Below are positions 17,144 through 25,736 of a DNA stretch of 64,000 nt, piece by piece. The notes below the pieces were generated by a model that had not been told where the DNA came from, did no database searches, and worked only from the letters and a program-made list of their open reading frames with translations. Where the stretch lies: the NCBI RefSeq assembly GCF_035920365.1, contig NZ_CP109150.1:3472001-3536000 (forward strand). Direction: 5' to 3'. Position 1 is the first letter of the stretch, and every line of letters starts with the position of its first letter. The stretch is from Micromonospora sp. NBC_01740 (GTDB lineage: Bacteria > Actinomycetota > Actinomycetes > Mycobacteriales > Micromonosporaceae). The position numbers were made by a program, and so were the translations under genes.

Positions 17144-17533
17144 TCAGCTTCTCCGTACCGTGGCCCCGGCTCGAATCGCCCGCGGGATCTCGGCGACATC
17201 GTCGACGCGATCCAGCAGCACGGCAAGTTCCTCGACGGACGCGGGTGAGCTCAGCTCGACCTGATAGGTGATGCCGCTCGATATCCACGTCTGCGTGTCG
17301 AACCCACCCTCAGCCGATACACGTACCCCGTCGATGCGGATGCCAAGTTCGCCTGCCTCCCGGTATATGTCGTTCAGGACGCATCCAGCCGCAGCGAGGT
17401 GCAACAGGTGGGCCCCGGTGAAGTCCGCCTCGACCGTGACGCCCTCAGGGGTCCACCGGTGTGGGAACCGGATCGCACCACCGTCACCTGAACTGAACGA
17501 GCCGGCGCTGACCATGACTGCAAATTGCTCCAC
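17144..17533 (-). CDS. OsmC-family protein
   Basis: The 129-residue protein has the OsmC/Ohr-type core helix FTGAHLLHLAAAGCVLNDIY, with one reactive cysteine, followed by the strand GIRIDGVRVSAEGGF. Members reduce organic hydroperoxides or have related thiol chemistry. The usual partner cysteine of Ohr proteins, in the N-terminal half, is not seen, so peroxidase activity is uncertain and the general OsmC-like label is preferred. No regulator such as OhrR is adjacent. Confidence 0.8.
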   Translation of the reverse strand: MEQFAVMVSAGSFSSGDGGAIRFPHRWTPEGVTVEADFTGAHLLHLAAAGCVLNDIYREAGELGIRIDGVRVSAEGGFDTQTWISSGITYQVELSSPASVEELAVLLDRVDDVAEIPRAIRAGATVRRS

Positions 17534-17733
17534 CGCTTGCTCCCTGCCCGATTTTCCTCGCCGACCGGCTCATTGTGATCCGTCACCGGCATCACCACCA
17601 GATGTCGAGGCATCCGCTTCTGCCGCGATCAGCTCATCTTCCAGGGCTCGGTGCGCTAGACGGGCGGTCAGGAAAGGGCACGACGGCGAATGGTGGGCGG
17701 CGAAGTCGGAGACCGCTGCCATACTCCCGCGCC

Positions 17734-18267
17734 ATGAGTGTTGACGAGTTCTGGAACGTGGTGGCGAAGGCACGGGAGTCTGCGGCCGACCCCTCGGACG
17801 CCGAGGACGTCGCCGAGCAGACACTGCGGCTGCTGGCTGCCCTGCCAGCCGACAGGATCGCGGAACTGGCGCAGCCGCTGTGGGATCTGCGTGCGCAGTC
17901 GTACGGGTGGGATCTGTGGCAGGCGGCCTATCTGATCAACGGCGGTTGCTCCGACGACGGCTTCGAGTACTTCCGCGGCTGGCTGCTCACGCAGGGGCGT
18001 GAGACGTTCGAACGCGCTGTGGCAGACCCGGATACGCTCGCCGACCTGCCGGTGGTCCAACGCGTTGCCGTCGACGGCGGGTTCGATCTTGAATGCGAAT
18101 CCATGTATGGCGTCGTATGGGACGCGTACGCGGTCGTATCAGGGAGCATGGAGCTGCCCAGCGCGGTCACTGGCAGATACCCGGAGCTCGGCCAGGGCTG
18201 GGACTTCGAGGACGACGGCGAGGTCCGTCGGCGTCTGCCGAGGCTCGCCGCGCTCTTCACGGATTAG
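17734..18267 (+). CDS. DUF4240 family protein
   Basis: ATG 17734 gives a 177-residue protein beginning MSVDEFWNVVAKARESAAD. It carries the DUF4240 hallmark AYLINGGCSDDGFEYFRGWL, then RETFERAVADPDTLADL, all in the usual order. Upstream in-frame codons to 17575 are not supported by a start site. Its function is unknown; proteins of this family are common single genes in actinomycetes, sometimes near toxin-immunity loci. It is soluble, with no signal peptide. Confidence 0.85.
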   Translation: MSVDEFWNVVAKARESAADPSDAEDVAEQTLRLLAALPADRIAELAQPLWDLRAQSYGWDLWQAAYLINGGCSDDGFEYFRGWLLTQGRETFERAVADPDTLADLPVVQRVAVDGGFDLECESMYGVVWDAYAVVSGSMELPSAVTGRYPELGQGWDFEDDGEVRRRLPRLAALFTD

Positions 18268-18399
18268 TCGCGTCAAGCGGATCTGCCACGGAGCGCCGTC
18301 ATGCCGAGATCAGTGCTGTGGCTGTTTCGCTATCGTGTTTCGTCGACGAGCGTGGAAATGGGGTTGCTTCAGGCCCGGCCTCGCCTCCGTAATTGTTGG

Positions 18400-19017
18400 A
18401 TGATCGCAGACGACGTGACGCGCGCTGTCGAGCTTGCCCGCGAGACTCTGGCGGCGGCCACCCATCTCGACTGGCAGAAGCCAGCTGGCGGACTGGAGTG
18501 GAGCTGCTGGGAGACGGTCGAGCACATGAGCGACGATCTCTTCGGGTACGCCGCGCAACTCGGTCCCGCGCATCCGTCCACGCGTACCCACGTACCGTTC
18601 GGCTGGCAGCGACGCCGCGAGGGTGGCCCGCCCTTGACGATCTTCGTGGACCCGGCTGAGGGGCCATCCGGGCTGGTGCAGGTCTTCGAGGCGTGCGGGG
18701 CGATGCTGGCGGCCATGATCGATGCCGTGCCGCCGGACCGGCGGTCGTTTCACGCGTACGGTCTATCCGACCCTTCCGGGTTCGCCGCGATGGGCGTGGT
18801 CGAGGTCCTGGTCCACATGTACGACGTGGCCGCCGGGTTGGACCTGACGTGGTCGCCCCCTGCCAATCTGTGTACGGGAGCGCTGCGCCGGCTGTTCCCC
18901 TCCGTGCCGTCAACCGGCGAGCCGTGGTTGACGCTCCTCTGGGCTACCGGCCGGGCGGACCTACCCGGCCTGCCGGCGCGGACATCTTGGAGGTGGGACG
19001 GCACTCCACGCCCCTGA
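18400..19017 (+). CDS. DinB/mycothiol-dependent maleylpyruvate isomerase-like protein
   Basis: The 205-residue protein begins at ATG 18400. The pattern DDVTRAVELARETLAAATHLDW, then GLEWSCWETVEHMSDDLFGY, fits the four-helix N-terminal domain of the maleylpyruvate isomerase/DinB superfamily, with a histidine (EHMSDD) at a metal-site position and a second histidine in EVLVHMYDVAAG. Many actinomycete members use mycothiol. No Shine-Dalgarno is obvious at the start, so the true start could be nearby. It is a single gene, just left of the second tRNA-Val repeat. Confidence 0.75.
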   Translation: MIADDVTRAVELARETLAAATHLDWQKPAGGLEWSCWETVEHMSDDLFGYAAQLGPAHPSTRTHVPFGWQRRREGGPPLTIFVDPAEGPSGLVQVFEACGAMLAAMIDAVPPDRRSFHAYGLSDPSGFAAMGVVEVLVHMYDVAAGLDLTWSPPANLCTGALRRLFPSVPSTGEPWLTLLWATGRADLPGLPARTSWRWDGTPRP

Positions 19018-19277
19018 ACGCCGGCACAGACCAAGGTCAGGTGCACTGATCTGCCGCTGACCGTGCGCGCGCCGCGGTGCTCTCTCCTGGACCTGCCGAA
19101 GTGCCGAGGCGCCGGGCGACGCCGCGGTCGCCCGCCGGGGATCGGGGAGCACGTGGGGAAGGCGGGCGCGCTGAACGGCGTTCAGCTGCATCCAACAGCA
19201 CGCAACGGCACTCAACTGCACCCGCGCCCACCTGCGAGTTCTCGTTTCTGCAGGTCAGAGTCGGTGTGGCGTCCTGC

Positions 19278-19321
19278 TTCACACCGAAGAGGTCACTGGT
19301 TCGATCCCAGTATCGCCCACC
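19278..19321 (+). repeat. tRNA-Val(CAC) 3' end, 44-bp attachment-site-like repeat, copy 2
   Basis: Identical over 44 bp to 6549-6592 and in the same orientation. The bases 5' of it (GTGGCGTCCTGC) cannot pair as an anticodon stem, so this too is only a tRNA 3' fragment. The two copies are 12.7 kb apart and would be attL/attR-like ends or tandem insertion scars. Confidence 0.85.
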
Positions 19322-19336
19322 ATCGAAATAACGCAG

Positions 19337-19365
19337 AAGAGCCACCCTCGGACGGGGTGGCTCTT
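19337..19365 (+). terminator. Rho-independent-type hairpin after tRNA fragment
   Basis: Arms AAGAGCCACCC (19337-19347) and its complement (19355-19365) with a 7-nt loop, directly after the second tRNA-Val fragment. It differs in sequence from the hairpin after copy 1. Confidence 0.7.
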
Positions 19366-19759
19366 GCTGATTCTGTCGTCAGCCGTCGTTAGGCGTCAGC
19401 GGATCATAAGCAAACGCGTCGCGGATGCGTTGATCCCGCCCGTCGGCCGCGGCCGGTGTTCGTCGAGTACGCGTCGGAGGGCGAGCACGTGACGCCGCGC
19501 TTGGGCGGTGAGGTGGTCCAGGCAGCACGAAGTGGCCCCGCCCACCCGGAGGTGAGCAGGGCCGCTGGGTTGGTGGGCCAACAGGATGAGAGCCACCCAA
19601 CCGTTCGCATGAGGGACGCCCGCGAACCCCGCCGCTGGAGGTGACGGTTGGTCCAGCCCGCAGGCTGCGTCGGCGTTGGTCGTTACCCGACGCAGCTGCT
19701 ACACGAAGCGTTCCCCGGAGCCGGGCGAGACTGCCCCCGAAGGCTCCTGATTTGGATAC
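19366..19759. other. No gene with firm support
   Basis: A leftward frame at 19396-19596 contains LTAQARRHVLALRRVLDEHR but has no start signal, so it is not called. Otherwise nothing was seen. Confidence 0.35.
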
Positions 19760-20047
19760 TCAGCGGGTGCAGTTGATCTGCGCCAGCACCGAGTAGAGGC
19801 CCGGCCACGGCTGCGTCGTGAAGCTTCCCCCGTGGCTGCACTGCGTGTCCGGGTCGAAGCCGTCGGCGCTGGCAAGGGAGCGCGCAGCGTTGTTGGCGTT
19901 GGTCAGCGCCGTGAAGTAGTTGTTGTTCATTCCCCGGCCGTAAAAGGACTTGGTTTCGGCGGCGACCGCAGGCCCGGAGAGCAGGACGGACGCGGACACC
20001 GCCCCGACCAGCGCTGTGGCTGCGACGACCCGACGAAGTGCAGACAT
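19760..20047 (-). CDS. Small secreted protein
   Basis: From ATG 20047, behind GGAG by five bases, the product is 95 residues. It has a Sec signal peptide (MSALRRVVAATALVGAVSAS, then SGPAVAA before ETKS) predicted to be cleaved after AVAA. The mature part is about 65 residues with two cysteines (DTQCSHGG and AQINCTR) likely to form a disulphide, and many asparagines (GMNNNYFTALTNANNAA). Such small exported proteins are common in actinomycetes; the function is unknown. It stands alone, left of the sigma/anti-sigma operon. Confidence 0.75.
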   Translation of the reverse strand: MSALRRVVAATALVGAVSASVLLSGPAVAAETKSFYGRGMNNNYFTALTNANNAARSLASADGFDPDTQCSHGGSFTTQPWPGLYSVLAQINCTR

Positions 20048-20304
20048 GCGAGCTCCACTCTGTTCGATCCGAATGCCGAGCCTGCCAGAGAAATTGACGT
20101 ACATCAACTACAGCGCGAAACGGGCCCCCGGTCCTCCCGAAGGAGAGCGGGGGGCGCTCGCACGTTGATCGGTGCTGACCGGGGCGTTACCGGGTTACCG
20201 CGCCAGCGAGCCTATTGGCGGCGAGCCAGCAGCCGGGGAGCGACGGTGGCACCGCAAAGGCTTCCGGCAGCGGCTCGGTCCACTACTGATCTACAGACCT
20301 GTTG

Positions 20305-20339
20305 AGGATGCGCGAAGGCGATTCGCCTCCGCGCATCCT
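20305..20339 (-). terminator. Hairpin downstream of anti-sigma-like gene
   Basis: Arms AGGATGCGCG (20305-20314) and its complement (20330-20339), with an inner GGCGATTCGCC that extends the stem. It lies 18 bp beyond the stop of the leftward gene ending at 20358, as expected for its terminator. Confidence 0.7.
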
Positions 20340-20357
20340 TGCGTCGGCGGGGCGCCG

Positions 20358-21632
20358 TCAGGGGGCGGATGGCGTCATGATCGACAATCTGGTCAGGTTG
20401 GCAAGGTCGGCTGTTGGCGTAAGCTCCACCGTGGTCGCGCCTGCCGCCTTGTCCGCAGACGCTCGCCCGATCGTGACAGCGCCAACCTGATTGCTCTGCT
20501 GGGACGGATCCGGCATCAAGACACGGTTGGTCTGGTAAACCTCACCGTTTGCGGGAACGCCCTCCATGACCAGCTTTCCGCCGGTGCCCCGTACGGAACC
20601 CGGAACATTACTGATATTCGTGTACACCTGGCCGGCGAACCCGGTGCTGGTAACGAGGTCGACAGTGGCTTCACCGCGGACGGTATCGACTGCCGTTACG
20701 CGTCCGACCAAACCTTCGGCGACGACGGCCAGTTGCCCTCGCCGGACTCCCTGGTCCTTCGGGAACGCCACGATTATCTGTTGGCCGTTCCTGCCAACCA
20801 CCTCAGCGGGTACGGCTCGCGGGTCGCCGTCCACACCGTCCTCACCGGGCACCTCGAATACTCTCGTGAGGCTGGCGAACGGTCGCTTCGTCTTGATGAA
20901 CCCCGCGATCGTCGTCGTCTGCGCGGTCGCAGCGAGCGGGAACCGTTTTACCACAAGACGACTCGTGGGTCCGTCCGGTTCTTGGATCATTTCATCATCG
21001 ACTGCGGTACTCGACACCCGCACCGCTGTCACGCCCGGCATGGCGAGGGCAATGGCATAGGTACCCGCGGAGTCATCACTGACTTCGCCGACGGCTCCGG
21101 ACAACCGTGGACTGACCAGACTTATCACCTGAGTCTTCACCGGGTCGGGCACCGGCCGATCAACCCGCATCCGCAAGGCGTCCGCCGCACCGGAATCACC
21201 GGTGAAGAACGCCAACCGCGCGTCGCCCTGCTTGTCGTATCCCTGCAGGACGACCACCGTCGAGCGCAGGCGTGGATGGCGCGTCGCGACAAGGGCCCGA
21301 ACATCAGTGTGCGGCCCTGCCGAGTTGGTACGGTCCCAGACGCTGGTGGCCTCACGTACCAGGCCAGCGTCCACGTCTCCCACCGGGGACCACCCCAGAA
21401 ACGGGCCATCCGGCAGCGGTGCAGCGAGTTGCGGTGTGGACCCGAATCCGACAGCCCGAAACATCGTGACCAGCACCGCCAAGCACACGGCTGTCGCGGC
21501 TCCTACAGCGATACGCCGCCGCCCTCGACGCCGGTCCGCCCGCCGCATGATCTTGCCTTCATAGCCCTCGGTCGGTACCACCGACTCGGCCAGGTCCGCC
21601 AGGCCGTCACGCAACTTGGTCGTGTTATGCAT
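20358..21632 (-). CDS. Membrane-anchored anti-sigma-like protein with MreC-like domain
   Basis: Starting at ATG 21632, which overlaps the sigma gene stop by eight bases, the product is 424 residues. It has a cytosolic N-terminus of about 40 residues (TKLRDGLADLAESV), one membrane span (IAVGAATAVCLAVLVTMF), and a long extracytoplasmic part. The layout fits partners of SigE-family sigma factors. Near the C-terminus, QIIVAFPKDQGVRRGQLAVV and EGLVGRVTAVDTVRG resemble the beta-barrel repeat of the rod-shape protein MreC, an unusual sensor domain for such a protein. No zinc-binding HxxxCxxC motif is seen, so inhibition of the sigma factor is inferred from coupling only. Confidence 0.75.
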   Translation of the reverse strand: MHNTTKLRDGLADLAESVVPTEGYEGKIMRRADRRRGRRRIAVGAATAVCLAVLVTMFRAVGFGSTPQLAAPLPDGPFLGWSPVGDVDAGLVREATSVWDRTNSAGPHTDVRALVATRHPRLRSTVVVLQGYDKQGDARLAFFTGDSGAADALRMRVDRPVPDPVKTQVISLVSPRLSGAVGEVSDDSAGTYAIALAMPGVTAVRVSSTAVDDEMIQEPDGPTSRLVVKRFPLAATAQTTTIAGFIKTKRPFASLTRVFEVPGEDGVDGDPRAVPAEVVGRNGQQIIVAFPKDQGVRRGQLAVVAEGLVGRVTAVDTVRGEATVDLVTSTGFAGQVYTNISNVPGSVRGTGGKLVMEGVPANGEVYQTNRVLMPDPSQQSNQVGAVTIGRASADKAAGATTVELTPTADLANLTRLSIMTPSAP

Positions 21633-22146
21633 AGCGCACCTCTTGATCAGCAGCAGCATCGGCCTCAACCCACTGCCTACGCAGAGTCTGCAGACCCCTT
21701 GATGAAAGACTCTTGACCGTGCCAACCGAACAACCCAGTACGTGCGCCGTGTCCTGCTCGGACAGGTCCTCGTAGAAGCGCAGTACGACGGCAGCACGCT
21801 GTCGTACTGGCAGCCCGTCCAACGCCCGGCGCAGCAGGTCCCGCTGTTCCACCCCCACGTACTCGTCGCGTGCCTGACTCTCCACCAGCCGACCCAAGGG
21901 CTGTTCCCACCAGGATCGGCGCCGCCTCCAGGTCACGAAGGTGTTGACTAGGATGCGCCGAACGTAGTGATCGACGCCTTCTGAGCGTTGCAGTCGAGGC
22001 CACGCCACAACCGTCTTGGCCAACGTCGTCTGGACTAGATCCTCGGCTTTCCCTTGGTCCCCGCACAGCAGGAAGGCGGTCCGGAGCAGCGATCCGTAGC
22101 GCGCCCGTACAAAGGCTGACACCTCCCTATCCTCGCGATCATGCAT
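21625..22146 (-). CDS. SigE-family RNA polymerase sigma factor (ECF type)
   Basis: The 173-residue protein has region 2 (FVRARYGSLLRTAFLLCGD, then KAEDLVQTTLAKTVVAWPRL) and region 4 (DGLPVRQRAAVVLRFYEDLS, then AHVLGCSVGTVKSLSSRGLQ) of the SigE/SigM-like ECF factors typical of actinomycetes. It directs RNA polymerase to its own promoter class. The following gene is translationally coupled and encodes its membrane partner, probably a signal-responsive inhibitor. The tryptophan-rich linker RRRRSWWEQPLG between the regions is a common feature of this group. The ATG at 22146 is used. Confidence 0.92.
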   Translation of the reverse strand: MHDREDREVSAFVRARYGSLLRTAFLLCGDQGKAEDLVQTTLAKTVVAWPRLQRSEGVDHYVRRILVNTFVTWRRRRSWWEQPLGRLVESQARDEYVGVEQRDLLRRALDGLPVRQRAAVVLRFYEDLSEQDTAHVLGCSVGTVKSLSSRGLQTLRRQWVEADAAADQEVRYA

Positions 22147-22204
22147 CAGCCACCCGCACCCTCAGTTCCAATCTCACGGCCACTACCTACGCTCTCGACC
22201 CCGG

Positions 22205-22700
22205 CAAACGTTGCCGTGACTCCGGAACTTTTGACGATCGATTAACTCGACCCGCGGGTCGGTGAGAGTGGCGACCAGCCCGGCTTCTTCGGTCAGCTCC
22301 CGGGCCCGCCGGGTCGGCCGCGGTCTTCGCGCCCGGCTCGATGTGGCCGTCGGGCAGCGCCCACCCGCCGCCGTCGCGGCGCTCGATCATGAGGTTCCAG
22401 CGGCGAGCTGGTCGCGCCGTGCCTGCAGTTGCTTGAGGGTCAGGGTGAGGTTCACCATGCGGATGCCCGTCGCCGGCTTCCAGGCTGAAGCCGTGCTCGT
22501 GCTCGAAGTCGGACCAGTCGACGTACCGCTCGTCGTTCTCCTTGGGCCAGTAGGCGCCGGGCGCGTCGGCGAAGTCGTCAGCGGTGATGGTGGCGGTGAG
22601 CGCGTCGTGCAGCTCCCGCCTCTGGTTGGGGTTGAGGTCGAAGTCCACCGTGTCGGCACCGTCGCCGATCTCCAGGTTCCGCCCGCGCCGGAGGTCCGCA
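22205..22700 (-). pseudogene. Decayed NUDIX-containing gene
   Basis: Reading leftward, VDFDLNPNQRRELHDALTAT and YVDWSDFEHEHGFSLEAGD are followed by LMIERRDGGGWALPDGHIEP, the first part of a NUDIX box. The second part (RARELTEEAGLVATLTDPRV) is in another frame. At least two frameshifts and no intact start show that this is a remnant. The N-terminal part may come from a different small gene fused during rearrangement. Confidence 0.6.
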
Positions 22701-22797
22701 CCGAGTCCAGGTACCGGACGTTAACGCCGTCACGGAGGTGCAGCGCCCCTCGGGCCGCCTCCCGGGCGCCGGTGGCGAAGCCCGACGGCTACGAGTG

Positions 22798-23133
22798 TCA
22801 GTGTTGCCGTCGGCGGCGGACCTTGATGTCGTCGAGGTCGGTCGAGACCGACTTGAGGTCGCGGTAGTCGGCACCGATTCCCGAGACGGCGGCTGCCGCG
22901 AGCGCTTCCGCCTTGCCAATCACGATTGCTTCTTCGTCCTCCCCGTTGGCCGAGACCAGGCAGCGGAAGGTGAAGGCGAGTAGGGACCGCTCGTAGGTCA
23001 CGGTGCCTTCCTCGGTGAACTTCGCCCGAAACACGTCGTGTTCGTCAGCCTTGGCGAGCAGCGCGGCCCGCTGCTCGTCATCGAGTGGCGCGAACTTGCC
23101 ACGCACGATGACCTGATATGTCTTTCGGGCCAT
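22798..23133 (-). CDS. DUF6204 family protein
   Basis: The 111-residue protein from ATG 23133 begins MARKTYQVIVRGKFAPLDDE. It shows the family pattern: ADEHDVFRAKFTEEGTVTY, FTFRCLVSANGEDEEA and a C-terminal STDLDDIKVRR. A ferredoxin-like alpha/beta fold is likely. The function is unknown; it is a common small actinobacterial protein. It is intact although bordered by decayed DNA on its left. Confidence 0.8.
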   Translation of the reverse strand: MARKTYQVIVRGKFAPLDDEQRAALLAKADEHDVFRAKFTEEGTVTYERSLLAFTFRCLVSANGEDEEAIVIGKAEALAAAAVSGIGADYRDLKSVSTDLDDIKVRRRRQH

Positions 23134-23303
23134 CGCTGGGGCCTCCGGTTTCGGCTGAGCATCACGACATCGGTCGGCGGCTGCGGCCGGAAGGGCTGCG
23201 GGCCGATCGCCGTCGCCATGCCCTGGCCGACCAGTGCGGCGGTGGCGACCCTACCCGGAGGAACACAGAAACGCATGGGCATTTCACAGCGGGTCAGAGA
23301 CCG

Positions 23304-23858
23304 TCAGGGTTTCCGGGTGTAGCTGACGGTCGGCGCTTGCTTCCTGTCGCGCGCGCCGAGGACCTCGTTGACGAAGTCGTCCTTGTTGCGTGCGTAGGCC
23401 ATGAGGTCAGCGCCGTGCGCGTGCGCGAGATCGCGCTTGAGGCGCTCGTACCGGGACCGGTAATCCGCCCGGCACCGCAGCGCATCGCGGAACGCGACTC
23501 GTCGCCGCCACAGCAGGGAGGTCGGCTCGGTGAGATGGAGTTGGTAGGTGCGCTCCCACCAGTTGTCGGTCTCCGGCTTGAAGAAGTAGTGCGCTTCCTC
23601 CGGACGGTGCATGCCGTTGCAGTAGCCGAGAGCGATGACCACCTCGATGGCGGCTACCGCCTCTGACAGACTGCGCACCGGCGCCATCATGTCGATGATC
23701 GGCTTTGCTGCCAGGCCGGGAACCGATGTGGAGCCGATGTGCTCGACTGGCCCGACCAGCCATTGCGCCAGAGCGGCTTCGAGGATGACCTGCTCCTGCT
23801 CGAACAGCACAGCCCATTGCGGGTCGTACGGGCTGAGGGTAACCGGTGCGCCGTCCAC
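23304..23858 (-). CDS. GrpB/UPF0157 nucleotidyltransferase-like protein
   Basis: The 184-residue protein starts at GTG 23858. It carries LSPYDPQWAVLFEQE, typical of GrpB N-termini, and the nucleotidyltransferase signature VEHIGSTSVPGLAAKPIIDM, with the GST and D-x-M residues in place. YFFKPETDNWWERTYQLHL and FRDALRCRADYRSRYERLKR complete the domain. The substrate is not known for this family. It is a single gene whose start abuts the integrase remnant on the other strand. Confidence 0.88.
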   Translation of the reverse strand: MDGAPVTLSPYDPQWAVLFEQEQVILEAALAQWLVGPVEHIGSTSVPGLAAKPIIDMMAPVRSLSEAVAAIEVVIALGYCNGMHRPEEAHYFFKPETDNWWERTYQLHLTEPTSLLWRRRVAFRDALRCRADYRSRYERLKRDLAHAHGADLMAYARNKDDFVNEVLGARDRKQAPTVSYTRKP

Positions 23859-23934
23859 GAGAACTGCCTTCCAGTATGAAGTACGGGTCGGGCGTTGCCT
23901 CTCATCGTCCCCTTCTCTTCATCGATCCCTTCTC

Positions 23935-24211
23935 GAGGGATCTACTCACCGCGGATCTGCACATCATGGTGCAGTACGGCATCGAGGAAGCGTCGGGCGG
24001 CGGCGGGGATCCGGATGCCGAGGATGCACCCCACATGCTGCGGCACACGTTCGTGACGACGACGCTCGACGCCGGCGTCAGCCTCCGCGACGTGCAGATC
24101 GCCGCCCGCCACACCGACCCGAGAACCACCATGCGCTACGACCGAGCACGCAAGGACCTCGACCGCCACCCCAACTACATCCTCGCCGCGTACATGGCCT
24201 CCGGGGCATAG
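23935..24211 (+). pseudogene. Tyrosine recombinase (integrase) C-terminal fragment
   Basis: About 90 codons retain the catalytic C-terminus: HMLRHTFVTTTLDAGVSLRD with H-x-x-R, then ARHTDPRTTMRYDRARKDL with the histidine and the nucleophilic tyrosine. The N-terminal DNA-binding part and the first arginine are missing; the sequence upstream (to 23846) is unrelated. It is presumably left over from an integrative element, and could be connected with the tRNA-Val attachment repeats, although it lies 4.6 kb outside the second copy. Confidence 0.8.
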
Positions 24212-24288
24212 CCAGCGCTCACGGCTCTGCCGAGTTGTGTGCATTTGATCAAGCCAGAATGCGGTAGACGGCAACGATCGGATGTTGT

Positions 24289-24332
24289 CAGAAGTGGGGA
24301 CATGGGCGAGCCGGCCTATGTCCCCACTTCTG
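24289..24332. repeat. 15-bp perfect inverted repeat
   Basis: CAGAAGTGGGGACAT (24289-24303) and its complement (24318-24332) enclose 14 bp. It lies between the integrase remnant and the convergent DUF1062 gene, so it may be a bidirectional terminator or an insertion-sequence end left behind. Confidence 0.6.
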
Positions 24333-24394
24333 ATTCCCGCTGTATGCGTATGTGGCGTGGTAACGGCTGTGACTCCCACCGCTGGGAGTGCAAA

Positions 24395-24964
24395 TCAGTT
24401 CATCGAGTCCCTCATCATCACGACAAAAGTGAATCCGGCGCTCGTCGGACGGCGCAGGGAAATGCCACACTTGACCCGGCGCAGTACCTCGTTTCTGCTG
24501 AGGCCGAGCCCTTGCGCGATGAGCCGCTCCGGGCGGACCGGCACCGGATCCTCGAAGTCGACCTCCACTTGCAGTGGCCACGCCTCGTCGAGCGGTGCCG
24601 GCGGAGTGTCCAGGTGCCAGGCCCCCTGCCAGTCCAGGGCGTACCGGTTGCGCCGGGCGAGCAGCGGATCCAGCAGCGTGGCCGCCACAAGCTCCGGATC
24701 GTTGGCGTGGTAGCCGTCGAGTAACGCCGGATCGAAGGATCTGACCGACGCTCGCTCGTGCACGGTGAGCTTGCTCGTCCGATTGCAGGACACGCAACGG
24801 ACCAGCAGCCACACGTCCAGCAGCTTGCCGTTGGCGTTGACGCGGAACCTGCCCTCGCCGGTGGTGGCCGACTCCGACCGGCAGTCCACGCACCGCAACG
24901 ACAGCAGAGGCAGCCTGGTCCGGCGAACGATCCAGGGCAGCACAGTATGAGGTTGTGAAGACAT
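24395..24964 (-). CDS. DUF1062 family protein
   Basis: The 189-residue protein has a probable zinc ribbon: CVDC near residue 25 and CVSC near residue 58. These bracket GRFRVNANGKLLDVWLLVRC, the hallmark of DUF1062. The remainder (LARRNRYALDWQGAWHLDTP and LSRNEVLRRVKCGISLRRP) fits the family. Its function is unknown. It is a single gene starting at ATG 24964. Confidence 0.85.
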   Translation of the reverse strand: MSSQPHTVLPWIVRRTRLPLLSLRCVDCRSESATTGEGRFRVNANGKLLDVWLLVRCVSCNRTSKLTVHERASVRSFDPALLDGYHANDPELVAATLLDPLLARRNRYALDWQGAWHLDTPPAPLDEAWPLQVEVDFEDPVPVRPERLIAQGLGLSRNEVLRRVKCGISLRRPTSAGFTFVVMMRDSMN

Positions 24965-25736
24965 GATGATCTCTCTAAAGACCTGACACGAGGCCGATTG
25001 CGCGCGGCCTCAAACGCTGCATGAACGGGCGCACGCGGGCAGCCCGGCAGAACCGACGGGAGGGTCGGCCTGTAGATGCGCGGAAGAAGGCGTCAGGTTT
25101 AAAGAGCGGGCGGGGTCACGCGGTTTGTCCTCTGTCCTCGCTGCGACGGGGCATCGGCAACCTACGGGAACGCGGAAGGAGGGCTCAAACGGTTTTCCGG
25201 CTCGAAAGTGATCCGCCTGCGGGGGGCACGTCGGGAACTCGTTGGACCAGGAGTGTGCCTTGCTCACGGAGGCGGAAAGCGGCGACAGCGAAGCCGTGAC
25301 CGAGGTCGTCGAGGAGCGTTTCCGCGGACAGCTCGAAGGCCAGGTCGGCTGCCCGCCCATGCTGCGATCAGCGCGCTGAGGCGTCGCAGATCAGTCGGCG
25401 GACGACTGACACACGATCAGTCGACGGAGGACACGGCCGGCTGCCGGCGGTCTTGAAGAACTCTCTGTATGTCTAAAAACGGCCCGCAACGGGCCGCGCG
25501 CGCCGCCGCCTGGGCGCGCGCCGGCCGCGCCGCGCCGGGGAAGGTGCGCGCCGGGACCGCGCGGCAAGGCCCGAGCATGGGGGCGGTGTCCGCCGAGGGG
25601 CGCGGTCCGTGACACGGGAGCCGACTCAGTCTGTTCCGGCAGCGGCCGTACGAGCAGTCGAGGCCCGCTTGACGTGGCGGAACGAGCAGCCGGCCTGCTC
25701 CCTCGAAGGGCGGGTCGGTGGTCGAGACGAAGCTGC
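24965..25736. other. No gene recognised
   Basis: This 770-bp gap lies between two leftward genes. Open frames are present but none has a family pattern or start signal. A GC-rich hairpin CGGCCCGC/GCGGGCCG-like element lies near 25486-25505. Confidence 0.4.

Noticed and set aside
19396..19596. A small leftward gene with LTAQARRHVLALRRVLDEHR
   Set aside because: No Shine-Dalgarno, no family pattern, and overlapping frames of equal length; support is too weak.
25480..25570. A CRISPR-like or tandem repeat in the GC-rich stretch
   Set aside because: GC-rich runs such as GCGCGCCGCC create apparent repeats, but no regular spacing or conserved unit exists. No CRISPR array was seen anywhere in the window.
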